A stretch of DNA of 64,000 bases from Phytophthora quininea (taxonomy: Eukaryota; Oomycota; Peronosporomycetes; Peronosporales; Peronosporaceae). Location of the stretch: positions 1 to 64,000 of the forward strand of contig JAAVTG010000092.1 of the NCBI GenBank assembly GCA_011947345.1, written 5' to 3'. This document shows positions 30,564 through 38,975 of the stretch, piece by piece. Within the stretch, counting starts at the first letter, position 1. Every line of letters begins with the position of its first letter. A model generated the notes under the pieces. It saw only the letters and a program-made list of their open reading frames with translations, made no database searches and had not been told where the DNA came from. A program made the translations under genes and the position numbers.

Positions 30564-30951
30564 TGTTGTCAAGAGTGATGTGACGACGCCTCGCCAAGCG
30601 ACCGTGTGACGTGGACGCGTCATCAGTGAGGTCGGCGTGACCTTCACTGTGTGGTACCGCAATCATTCCTGTGATTACGGACGGTGTTTACGTCACAGTG
30701 ATTACGCCATGATTGTGGGTACAGGATTGTGGGTACCTATTGTGGGTGCAAGATTGTAGGTACAGGATGGGCATCGACGTGGCGTTCTCTGATTGGGTAA
30801 GGTAACTGTGTATCCAGTAGAGAATCCAGTAGGGTGTATCCAGTAAAGGATACCCAGTAGCAGGCTTAGAGGTAGCACGCGGTTGCGAACTAAGGACCTG
30901 AATCGAATCACTTTGCATTTTGCCAACTACTGCTCAAGTGCTCTTCCTTTA
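30564..30951 (+). repeat. 5' LTR of the copia element
   Basis: It starts TGTTGTCAAGAGTGATG and ends CTCTTCCTTTA. The end is not the usual CA. Inside are four degenerate copies of gattgtgggta (about 30711-30765) and four of atccagta (about 30812-30862). Confidence 0.9.
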
Positions 30952-30964
30952 GGTTATGAGCCCA
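30952..30964 (+). promoter_or_regulatory. Copia primer-binding site, complementary to an initiator-tRNA anticodon arm
   Basis: Directly after the LTR stands GGTTATGAGCCC. Its reverse complement, GGGCTCATAACC, is the anticodon stem-loop of initiator tRNA-Met as known from yeast. Use of an internal initiator-tRNA site (half-tRNA priming) is established for Drosophila copia. The ATG at 30956-30958 lies within the site. Confidence 0.75.
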
Positions 30965-33900
30965 AGCCCCGTCTTCCCTGACCAAGACCCCGACTACGCC
31001 TTCGCCATGGACGCCGCCCCGACCGCGACCGCCCGCATCAACAAGTTCGACGGAACCAACTTCCACACATGGAAGTTCAAGATGCAGATGGTGCTCGAGG
31101 AGCGCGAACTGTGGGAAGTGACGAGTGGGGAAGTGAAGCTCGAGCAGTGCCAGACCGCGGCGGATCAAGCGATGTTTCGCAAGAAGTCGCGCGAGGCGCT
31201 GGCGATCGTCTGTCTCGCGATGGAGGACTCGCAGCTGCCGCTGGTGCGGTCGGCGAAGGACGCGCATGATGCATGGTCAAGACTGGAAGGACACTTCGAG
31301 AAGAAGAGCCTGGCGAACAAGCTCTTTCTTCGTCGACGGTTCTTCACTACGACGATGGACGAAGGTGATGATGTGCTGGAGCACATCAACAAGCTCAAGA
31401 CGCTGGCGGAGCAGCTCGACGCGGTCGGCGCTGCAGTCAGCGAGGACGACTTGGTGATCACGCTTCTTGCCAGTCTGAGCGAGTCGTACCAGTTCCTCAT
31501 CACGGCGTTGGAATCGCGTTCCGACACGCTGACGTGGGAGCTCGTGACGTCCCGGCTCCTACACGAGGACATGAAGCGCAAGGAACAAGGTGGCGGTGCT
31601 GACGGAACCGCGCACGCTCAAGGTCAAGCGTTCATGACAAGCGACAACGGGAAGCGCAAGGGACGGCAGGCGCAAGCGCAGAGGACGAGCGCCTGTCATT
31701 ACTGCGGCGAGCATGGACATTGGATCGCCAAGTGTCCGGTGCGGATCCGCGAGAACGGGGAGCGGCAGAGGCCGCAACGAGCGAACGTCGCGCAGTGTGA
31801 AGACGACTCTGGCGACTTCCTCTTCTCGGTTGGTGGCGACGCGGGTGCCTCCAAGCCGAGTGGCATGTGGCTGGTCGACTCGGGTGCGACGCAGCACATG
31901 ACGTACTCGAAGGAGTACATGAAGAACTACAAGAAGATCTCTCCGGTGGACGTGCATCTGGCGGACGACGGTGTGGTGCAGGCAGTGGGAAGCGGCGACA
32001 TCGTGATGTCGATGAAGACTCCGCGCGGCATGAAGAAGGGTGTGCTCACGGGTGTGTGGCACATCCCGAAGCTATCGCGCAACCTGTTCTCAGTCGGCCG
32101 CTTCACCAAGGACGTTGGGCCAGTGACCTTCGAGAGCGACGGGTGCTTCGCGGAAACGAAGGGTGTCAAGTGGAAGCTCGGCGCTCGTGAGGGAAAGGGA
32201 CTGTTCAAACTCTGCATGACACCGAGGACGCCTGCTGACGAGGCCAATGCGGCAAGCTCGAAGGATCGCCAAGGGGACACCACGTCGTACCTCTGGCACC
32301 TTCGACTTGGTCACATCGGCCATGGCGGTCTCGACGCCATCGTGAAGAAGGGCTACGGCACTGGCATCCCCATGATGTCGGTGAAGCAGTGGGAGGTGTG
32401 CGACGGATGCGCACTCGGCAAGCAAACGCGAGTGAGCTTCATGAAGTCGTCGCCGAACCGTGCGAAGCAAGTGCTGGAAGTGGTCCACAGCGATGTGTGC
32501 GGTCCGATGCAGACGGCGACGTTCGGAGGCAAGCGCTACTTCGTCACGTTCATCGATGACAAGTCGCACTTCTGTGTGGTGTACCTGCTTCGGAACAAGT
32601 CGGAGGTGGCTGCCAAGTTCGCTGCGTTCGTCGCGTTGGCTGAGACGCAGACCGGCAAGCGAGTGAAGACGCTCCGGAGTGACAACGGCGGCGAGTACAC
32701 TTCGGGTACGATGGCCAAGTTGTGTGCGGATCGCGGCATCGAGCAGAAGTTCACGCCGCCGTACACGCCTCAGCTGAACGGAGTGGCGGAGCGGATGAAC
32801 CGGACGCTGGTGGAGTGTGCGCGTTGCATGCTGGAACACGCCGGGTTGTCGAAGGAATACTGGGGAGAAGCGGTGATGACGGCCACGTTCCTCCGCAACC
32901 GGTGTCCGACGCGCGCCATCAGCCACGACAAGTCGCCGCACCACGTTTGGACCGGCAAGAAGCCTTTGCTGGCGAACCTCAAGGTGTTCGGGTGCCACGC
33001 GTACGTGCACGTGCCGAAGGAGAAGCGATCGAAGTTCGACGCTCGGTCGGTGCGCTGTCGTTTCCTCGGGTACTCGGAGCACGAGAAGGCGTATCGGTTC
33101 GAGGAGATCGAGAGTGGTCGCGTGTTGGTGAGCCGCGACGCGCAGTTCATGGAAGACGTCTTCGACGGTGGGAGACGCGACTACGCTTCGAAGGAGATGG
33201 TGGTGGGTCTTCCGACAGATGATGACGAAGACACCACGGATGAGGGGGCTCGGTCCGGATCGGATGAGAACGAAGAAGAAGCTGCGCGGAATCAAGACTT
33301 TGAGCCCGGCAGCAAGCGACACCCGCGCACACAGTCGCTCGAGGAAGCAGTGGAGATCCCGAGCGCCAAGCGGTATGCGGTGCCGCGTCGACAGCAGCCG
33401 CTGGACGAGATGTCTGCCGCAGCTCAAGCGAAGGAAGACTTCGAGGCTGCGTACGTCGTGGATTCAGTGGGAGAGATGCCGACGACGTTCAAGTCGGCGA
33501 TGGAATCCAGCGACGCAGACAAGTGGAAGGAAGCGTGCGACTCGGAGGTGGAGTCGCTCCGCAAGAACGAGACGTGGATCCTGGTGCCATTGCCGAAGGG
33601 ACGCAAGGCGATCGGCTGCAGATGGGTGTTCCGCGTGAAGGAGAACCAGTCTGGAGAGATCGAGCGGTTCAAGGCGCGACTGGTGACGAAGGGATTCTCG
33701 CAGAAGTACGGCATCGACTACGACGAGACGTTCGCGCCGGTGGCCAAGTTCACGTCGATCCGTGTGCTGCTCAGTCTGGCGGCCAAGTACAAGCTCACGG
33801 TGCATCAGATGGATGTGAAGACCGCGTTCCTCAACGGCTTGCTGGACGAGGACATCTACATGGCGCAGCCGGACGGATACGTGGATGGAGATCGACCCGA

Positions 33901-35101
33901 CTACGTGTGCAGGCTCAAGCGTTCGCTGTACGGCCTGAAGCAGTCGCCGCGGATGTGGAACAAGACGATCGACGAGTTCATGCTGAAGCTCGGGTTCAAG
34001 AAGTGCGAGTCCGACCACTGCATCTACCTGAAGCGGGACGGTCACGACATGATGTTCGTGGCGCTGTACGTGGACGATCTGGTCCTCGCGAGCAGCAGCG
34101 ACTGGATGCTGAAGGACACGAAGCAGGCGCTGAGTGACCGCTTCGAGATGACTGACATGGGCCAGCTCAAGTACTTCCTCGGTATGGAGATCGAGCAAGA
34201 TGTGGCGACTGGGAAGGTGTCAGTGCGGCAGACCAAGTTCGCGAAGGACATCCTCGAGAAGTTCAAGATGGATGAGAGCAACCCTGTGAAGACGCCGCAG
34301 GATCCGGGTCTGAAGCTGACCAAGGCCATGTGCGAAGGAGGTTGCAAGCACGGCGAGACCATGGCGAATGTTCCGTATCGGAACGCCGTGGGCTGCCTCA
34401 TGTACCTCATGGTTGGTACTCGTCCGAACCTCGCAGCGGCAGTGGGAGTGCTGAGCCAGTTCGCAGCGGACCCCTGTCCGACACACTGGCAGGCGCTCAA
34501 GAGGGTCTTCCGCTACATCCGAGGCACGAAGACGCACGGCCTCGTGTTTCAAGCGAGCAGCGGTGACGGACTGCAAGGCTACTCGGATGCAGACTGGGCC
34601 GGCGACATCGAGTCTCGACGGAGTACGAGCGGCTACGCGTTCATGATGAACGGCGGATGCATCAGCTGGCGGAGCAAGAAGCAGCGCACGGTGGCGCTCT
34701 CGTCGACGGAGGCCGAGTACATGGCGCTGTCGGAGGCAACGCAGGAGGCGGTGTGGCTCAAGGTGTTTCTGTGCGAGCTGGGCGAGATGGCAAGCGATGA
34801 AGCGGTGAAGATCTACGAGGACAACCAAGGCTCCATCGCGTTGGCCAAGAACCCCGAGTTCCACAAGCGCACCAAGCACATCGACATCCGCTACCACTTT
34901 GTGCGCGAGAAGGTCGAGGACGGTCAAGTGGTGTTGCAGTATGTTTCGACACTCGACATGCTGGCGGACATCATGACGAAGCCAATCGCGGCGCCGCAGT
35001 TCGACGCGCTCAGGACCAAGTTGGGCATCGTGGTCGCTGACGAGTCGAGTGGGAGTGTTGTCAAGAGTGATGTGACGACGCCTCGCCAAGCGACCGTGTG
35101 A
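30956..35101 (+). CDS. Copia gag-pol polyprotein, 1381 residues, intact
   Basis: The order is that of Ty1/copia. Gag (UBN2 type) opens INKFDGTNFHTWKFKMQMVL near residue 23. A CCHC knuckle CHYCGEHGHWIAKC lies near 246. The protease has WLVDSGATQHMT near 306. The integrase zinc part has HLRLGHIGHGG and CDGCALGKQ (about 447-485) and its core VHSDVCGPM, LRSDNGGEYTSG and NGVAERMNRT (Asp, Asp, Glu). The RT runs from NETWILVPLPKGRKAIGCRW (about 870) to the catalytic LYVDDLVLAS (about 1038). RNase H has YSDADWAGDIESRRS, SSTEAEYMALSEA and YEDNQGSIALAKN. No stop or frameshift was found. ATG 31007 in GCCATGG context (MDAAPTATARINK) is an alternative start, 17 codons in. The final 15 codons lie in the 3' LTR. 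Confidence 0.95.
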   Translation: MSPSPVFPDQDPDYAFAMDAAPTATARINKFDGTNFHTWKFKMQMVLEERELWEVTSGEVKLEQCQTAADQAMFRKKSREALAIVCLAMEDSQLPLVRSAKDAHDAWSRLEGHFEKKSLANKLFLRRRFFTTTMDEGDDVLEHINKLKTLAEQLDAVGAAVSEDDLVITLLASLSESYQFLITALESRSDTLTWELVTSRLLHEDMKRKEQGGGADGTAHAQGQAFMTSDNGKRKGRQAQAQRTSACHYCGEHGHWIAKCPVRIRENGERQRPQRANVAQCEDDSGDFLFSVGGDAGASKPSGMWLVDSGATQHMTYSKEYMKNYKKISPVDVHLADDGVVQAVGSGDIVMSMKTPRGMKKGVLTGVWHIPKLSRNLFSVGRFTKDVGPVTFESDGCFAETKGVKWKLGAREGKGLFKLCMTPRTPADEANAASSKDRQGDTTSYLWHLRLGHIGHGGLDAIVKKGYGTGIPMMSVKQWEVCDGCALGKQTRVSFMKSSPNRAKQVLEVVHSDVCGPMQTATFGGKRYFVTFIDDKSHFCVVYLLRNKSEVAAKFAAFVALAETQTGKRVKTLRSDNGGEYTSGTMAKLCADRGIEQKFTPPYTPQLNGVAERMNRTLVECARCMLEHAGLSKEYWGEAVMTATFLRNRCPTRAISHDKSPHHVWTGKKPLLANLKVFGCHAYVHVPKEKRSKFDARSVRCRFLGYSEHEKAYRFEEIESGRVLVSRDAQFMEDVFDGGRRDYASKEMVVGLPTDDDEDTTDEGARSGSDENEEEAARNQDFEPGSKRHPRTQSLEEAVEIPSAKRYAVPRRQQPLDEMSAAAQAKEDFEAAYVVDSVGEMPTTFKSAMESSDADKWKEACDSEVESLRKNETWILVPLPKGRKAIGCRWVFRVKENQSGEIERFKARLVTKGFSQKYGIDYDETFAPVAKFTSIRVLLSLAAKYKLTVHQMDVKTAFLNGLLDEDIYMAQPDGYVDGDRPDYVCRLKRSLYGLKQSPRMWNKTIDEFMLKLGFKKCESDHCIYLKRDGHDMMFVALYVDDLVLASSSDWMLKDTKQALSDRFEMTDMGQLKYFLGMEIEQDVATGKVSVRQTKFAKDILEKFKMDESNPVKTPQDPGLKLTKAMCEGGCKHGETMANVPYRNAVGCLMYLMVGTRPNLAAAVGVLSQFAADPCPTHWQALKRVFRYIRGTKTHGLVFQASSGDGLQGYSDADWAGDIESRRSTSGYAFMMNGGCISWRSKKQRTVALSSTEAEYMALSEATQEAVWLKVFLCELGEMASDEAVKIYEDNQGSIALAKNPEFHKRTKHIDIRYHFVREKVEDGQVVLQYVSTLDMLADIMTKPIAAPQFDALRTKLGIVVADESSGSVVKSDVTTPRQATV

Positions 35102-35443
35102 CGTGGACGCGTCATCAGTGAGGTCGGCGTGACCTTCACTGTGTGGTACCGCAATCATTCCTGTGATTACGGACGGTGTTTACGTCACAGTGATTACGCC
35201 ATGATTGTGGGTACAGGATTGTGGGTACCTATTGTGGGTGCAAGATTGTAGGTACAGGATGGGCATCGACGTGGCGTTCTCTGATTGGGTAAGGTAACTG
35301 TGTATCCAGTAGAGAATCCAGTAGGGTGTATCCAGTAAAGGATACCCAGTAGCAGGCTTAGAGGTAGCACGCGGTTGCGAACTAAGGACCTGAATCGAAT
35401 CACTTTGCATTTTGCCAACTACTGCTCAAGTGCTCTTCCTTTA
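35056..35443 (+). repeat. 3' LTR of the copia element
   Basis: Same sequence as 30564-30951. It is preceded by a short purine tract, gtgggag. The polyprotein stop TGA (35099-35101) is inside it. Confidence 0.9.
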
Positions 35444-35629
35444 CAAATGATCTACTATAGCCGTTTTTAGACCTGCAGGGATAGACGATAATTGAAGTCG
35501 CAGCCGCATTCGTGATAAAATGGCTAACATTAATGTTTTTGTCGTTTCCGCGCAAACCAATATTTCTCGACCGGCTTGTTTTATCGACTTGAGTTTTCTC
35601 TACTAGTAGGTCACTCACCCAAATCATTC

Positions 35630-36440
35630 ATTCCCCACTCATTTTCTACCATTATACTGTGCAAAATACCCCAAGCCTTGACCACTAATAACAAGTCTTC
35701 AGCATATCAAACTTGACTTGGCATCTTCAACACATGAAAACTTTTCTCTAGCACTCTGAACGTACGTTCAACATCCTTGCGAGCACGCTTATGCACAAAT
35801 ACTTTTCCTTCAGCAACGCGGGCTTTGAAATAGTTCGCATGAATCATGTAAAATCAGGGTAAATTCCGTTTATGACATCTTAAGGCTGTAAGAAACACTT
35901 TGCCCGAGACTAAGTACGAGAACACGCCAAACACACTCCGCTGAAAGGCGAAGAAAAATCCAGAACTAATAGTCTGTTATAAAACTTCAAGCACCACTAA
36001 ACACTTGCCTTGTTTCCTTGAAAGCTGTCGTTACAATGCACAAGCGCACTTTTGTCACGTCCAGTGCATGCATTCAAAACGGCCGACTTATCTTGGAACC
36101 CCTCTAACTGCAGCAAAGGCGAGTTGGTGTTGAAGGTCTTGAGGACAGTGCTTTCACCAATTTCCAGATTGTCATCTAATAAGTTGGCGCAGCAACTGTA
36201 CGATAGCATTTACATTGCTGCATAACACTTCTTGAAAGAAGAGAGTCCTTCGTTCTCAACGCGTCATAACGTTGGCTGAAATTGTTATATGGGGCAATAA
36301 ATAAAATGATATTGTCTACCATAGCATGTTGAGATGTAATATCTGATTGAGTAAGTGTCTGTAAAAACATATTGCGTGCACAATTGGTCCAGGCATAGCT
36401 CTTTAGACTTTTAGCGCCTAGGTGCACAATACTTAGCATT
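35630..36440 (-). pseudogene. PIF/Harbinger transposase remnant
   Basis: Minus-strand fragments follow the order of a Harbinger DDE transposase. At 36440-36180 the frame reads NNFSQRYDALRTKDSLLS; at about 36200-36000 FQDKSAVLNACTGRDKSALV; at about 35800-35630 RKDVERTFRVLEKSFHVLK, then LLLVVKAWGILHSIMVENEW. The last block closely resembles the family C-terminus 'RkdVErafGvLq.rF.i...P...w' and 'cviLHNmivedE'. Stops and frameshifts are frequent and termini were not found. Confidence 0.5.
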
Positions 36441-37984
36441 CCTTCTCTTGATCAAGCATTATCACGGTTACAACACTTCATCGTGGTTATAGCGGAAAGT
36501 ACGGTTATAAACTGTAGCACGAACATTACAGACCCCAAGTATAGGCTGCAGAAGAAATTATCTGGAATGGCTACTCCTCGCCCTTGCGTACTACGCCTGA
36601 AAAATCACGTCATTTCCCAAACAGTGCTATCTTGCACAAATCAAGGCACTTTGGCTAGCAGTTGTATATTAAAAGAAAACATACAAAAGAAAATATTGGG
36701 TGGCCTATTTAACCAGATTTAGTCTCAATTTAGTATTTTTCTGGTACTTCCTTGCTAGCAACAATGGGATCGACAAGAAATTTGTCTTTAATGTACATGT
36801 CGATACGTGCGACCCTGCTTCTAGTCAACTATCTGGCGTGCATTCAAAAGCACGTTAACCTTTCGCCTGGATGGTACATCAGAGGTCATACAGAATAGAT
36901 TCTAGCGGTAATCGCATACATGATGAGCCTAAATTGACGGGATAACTACTTTGCAATTCATATTTGTTTTAGAAGCCTCTGCCTACTCTTTGAATCTCCA
37001 TATTATTGCAGTGGTCTCATAATTTGGTCCTAGTGCTAAAAAAACTCTTCATGTTTAATTTTTTATCCTGAGATGGTCGAAAACAACAACCAAGCTATTG
37101 TCTCATCACAGTTACTGCATCACGTTGAAGAGCGTGTACGTAATTATGTTAAAAACTACCCTACCTTTTATTAAGAGAAATTACAAGGTTTTCTCAGAAA
37201 AACTTTGCCGGAAGTAAAACTGTGTTGCTAAGTACAATTTGTAGGCCCATCTATTTTTATATAAATTTGTCAAAGATGGTGATAACGAAAGCAGCTCGAG
37301 AAAGTGTTCAAACGAAGTGTAATTGTCTAAGGAAATAATTTAGACACAACTATATAAGATATAGACAGCGGCAAAATCATTTATCTTTCAGCAGCGCTTA
37401 TGATTTTTAGTTATCCTAATTATCACTTTTAATTGACTTGCAAACTGATTGTAAAGTTTTGTTTGGTGATGTAAACTAATTTAACAATAGGCTATACATT
37501 CAGGTTATTTATCAGACCTGAGCTCGGTTGCTTTATCTTCAACCGTGTTCACCACAATTGAAACCGATAGAAATTTGTTTCGGCCTCCTCAAGCGCTAAG
37601 CGACGCCATACCCTTCTCCAAGGGCAAAATGAAACCGCTTGAAAATACCTTTGCGTGGTCTTTTAATCGCTGGCCGGTTCGGAACATGACCACACCTTGA
37701 ATTAGAGCGTCACTAGGTAATACGCCAGCGCGAGGTGTCGTCATTTCTATCAACACTAAATATCGCGCTGGTTGTACGATCTTCTCACGTAGGGGTAGAC
37801 GAAGCTCTAGAGCCAACACCCGTGCGAAACAACGTAGTATAAGCGACACAGTAGCCGACAACACGCACTCATTTTCATGACCATACAACAAATCAGTTAA
37901 ATGTACTTTGGTGAAGCAGCCGACACGATGTGGAGAGCAACTTGGCCCCTGCCGCTGGTCGGAGCTTCTAGTGTAGACGTAGAC
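36441..37984. other. AT-rich stretch without a recognised gene
   Basis: About 1.5 kb of low-GC sequence, unlike the rest of the window. The frame at 36483-36722 has no family character. The long minus frame 37589-38215 runs into LTR copy B and is part of that repeat. Confidence 0.4.
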
Positions 37985-38405
37985 GCTACAGGCACTAGCC
38001 TTCGCCTGTACGTCCAAACACTCTCTCACACAATCAAAACCCCGTGACACCAGCAGACGAAGGCTCCCTAGCCCCGTGGACTCTCTTACGGGAGCGCCGG
38101 AGTATAATTCCAGCTGGAAGTCACGTTGGAATGCGACTAGCACTCCAATACAGGGGCCCTTTCGCCCAACACTCCCTATTAATAGAGTCAAACCAAAATT
38201 CACTCTAACTACCACTCTTCACTCTTGGCGTGACCAAACGAACACTCACTTCACGAAGGTCTGTGTTCGCTGGCAGGCATAACCCACGACAACAGGGCAA
38301 GGTGCTTTCCTAGGACGCTTGGCCGCTTAGAAAGTCAGGGAGAAAATTCTGCTCTCATTGCACCTCCCTTGCGGGCTCTTACTCTACATCATTCTACCAC
38401 TCACG
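37985..38405 (-). repeat. LTR fragment, family 2, copy B
   Basis: Inverted match to 15940-16360 over about 420 bp, with a few per cent differences and small indels (for example cctattaatagagtc). It abuts the solo gypsy LTR at 38411, suggesting that LTR inserted near its end. Confidence 0.65.
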
Positions 38406-38410
38406 ATGAT

Positions 38411-38688
38411 TGTAACGGCGTTACACAATAGTCATAACCGTATGTAGCCATACTAAACTATGCCACATGGTTTAGTCTATACATTCACACCACGGTTAGA
38501 TAAACAATTCAAATTCAGATCTAATTTTGCAGTTAATTAGTGTTGTCCTTGTTTTAAGAGACACTGACTCTTCAAGTCCTGGTTACGGGACTATACAGTA
38601 GAACCGAAGGCTGAAAGCCCACAGACACTGACTTGTGGAATTCAACGTCTTCCTCTGTGTACGTATACTGCTACGCAGCTCCGTTGCA
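38411..38688 (+). repeat. Solo LTR of the gypsy element 1 family
   Basis: It starts TGTAACGGCGTTACAC and ends GCAGCTCCGTTGCA, following the 22035-22382 LTR with deletions (278 bp instead of 348). No internal region is attached. The flanking 5-mers (atgat/agtgt) do not match, so it is old or rearranged. Confidence 0.75.
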
Positions 38689-38975
38689 AGTGTCTTCTGA
38701 TTCCCTCTCTTTCAAAGGTACTGAAGAGCGGGCAGGCAACCGATTCCACTTTATTTGTGTTTGCGTTACGGGTTGTAATCTTGATACCGGAAACATCCAG
38801 GTGTCGATCGAACAATCGAAGAACTTTACTCCCACACCTCCCACGAGCACGGAAACGAAGAGCATAAAAGAGTGGTCGGCGCCTTCATGGAAAGCGTACG
38901 AGTATGGATTTTGAGGTTTTTCAATTCTCTTCGCTTAAGTACGTGAAACACGAGCAAACCGAGGGCTCCTCGAGC

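Larger units (their letters stand above)
30564..35443 (+). mobile_element. Intact Ty1/copia retrotransposon with identical LTRs
   Basis: A 388-bp LTR at 30564-30951 is repeated at 35056-35443 with no difference that I can see. The 5-bp direct repeat CAAAT flanks the element (30559-30563 and 35444-35448). One uninterrupted gag-pol frame lies between. This is a complete, very young insertion and a candidate for an active element. Confidence 0.95.

Noticed and set aside
30688..30926. Small minus-strand frames repeated at 30688-30926 and 35180-35418
   Set aside because: They lie in the identical LTRs, so repetition is not evidence for a gene. Composition follows the tandem LTR repeats.
32090..33427. 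445-codon minus-strand frame inside the copia element
   Set aside because: Arg/His/Leu-rich shadow of the copia integrase. No family character.
34220..35158. 312-codon minus-strand frame inside copia RT/RNase H
   Set aside because: Shadow of the gag-pol frame for the same reasons.
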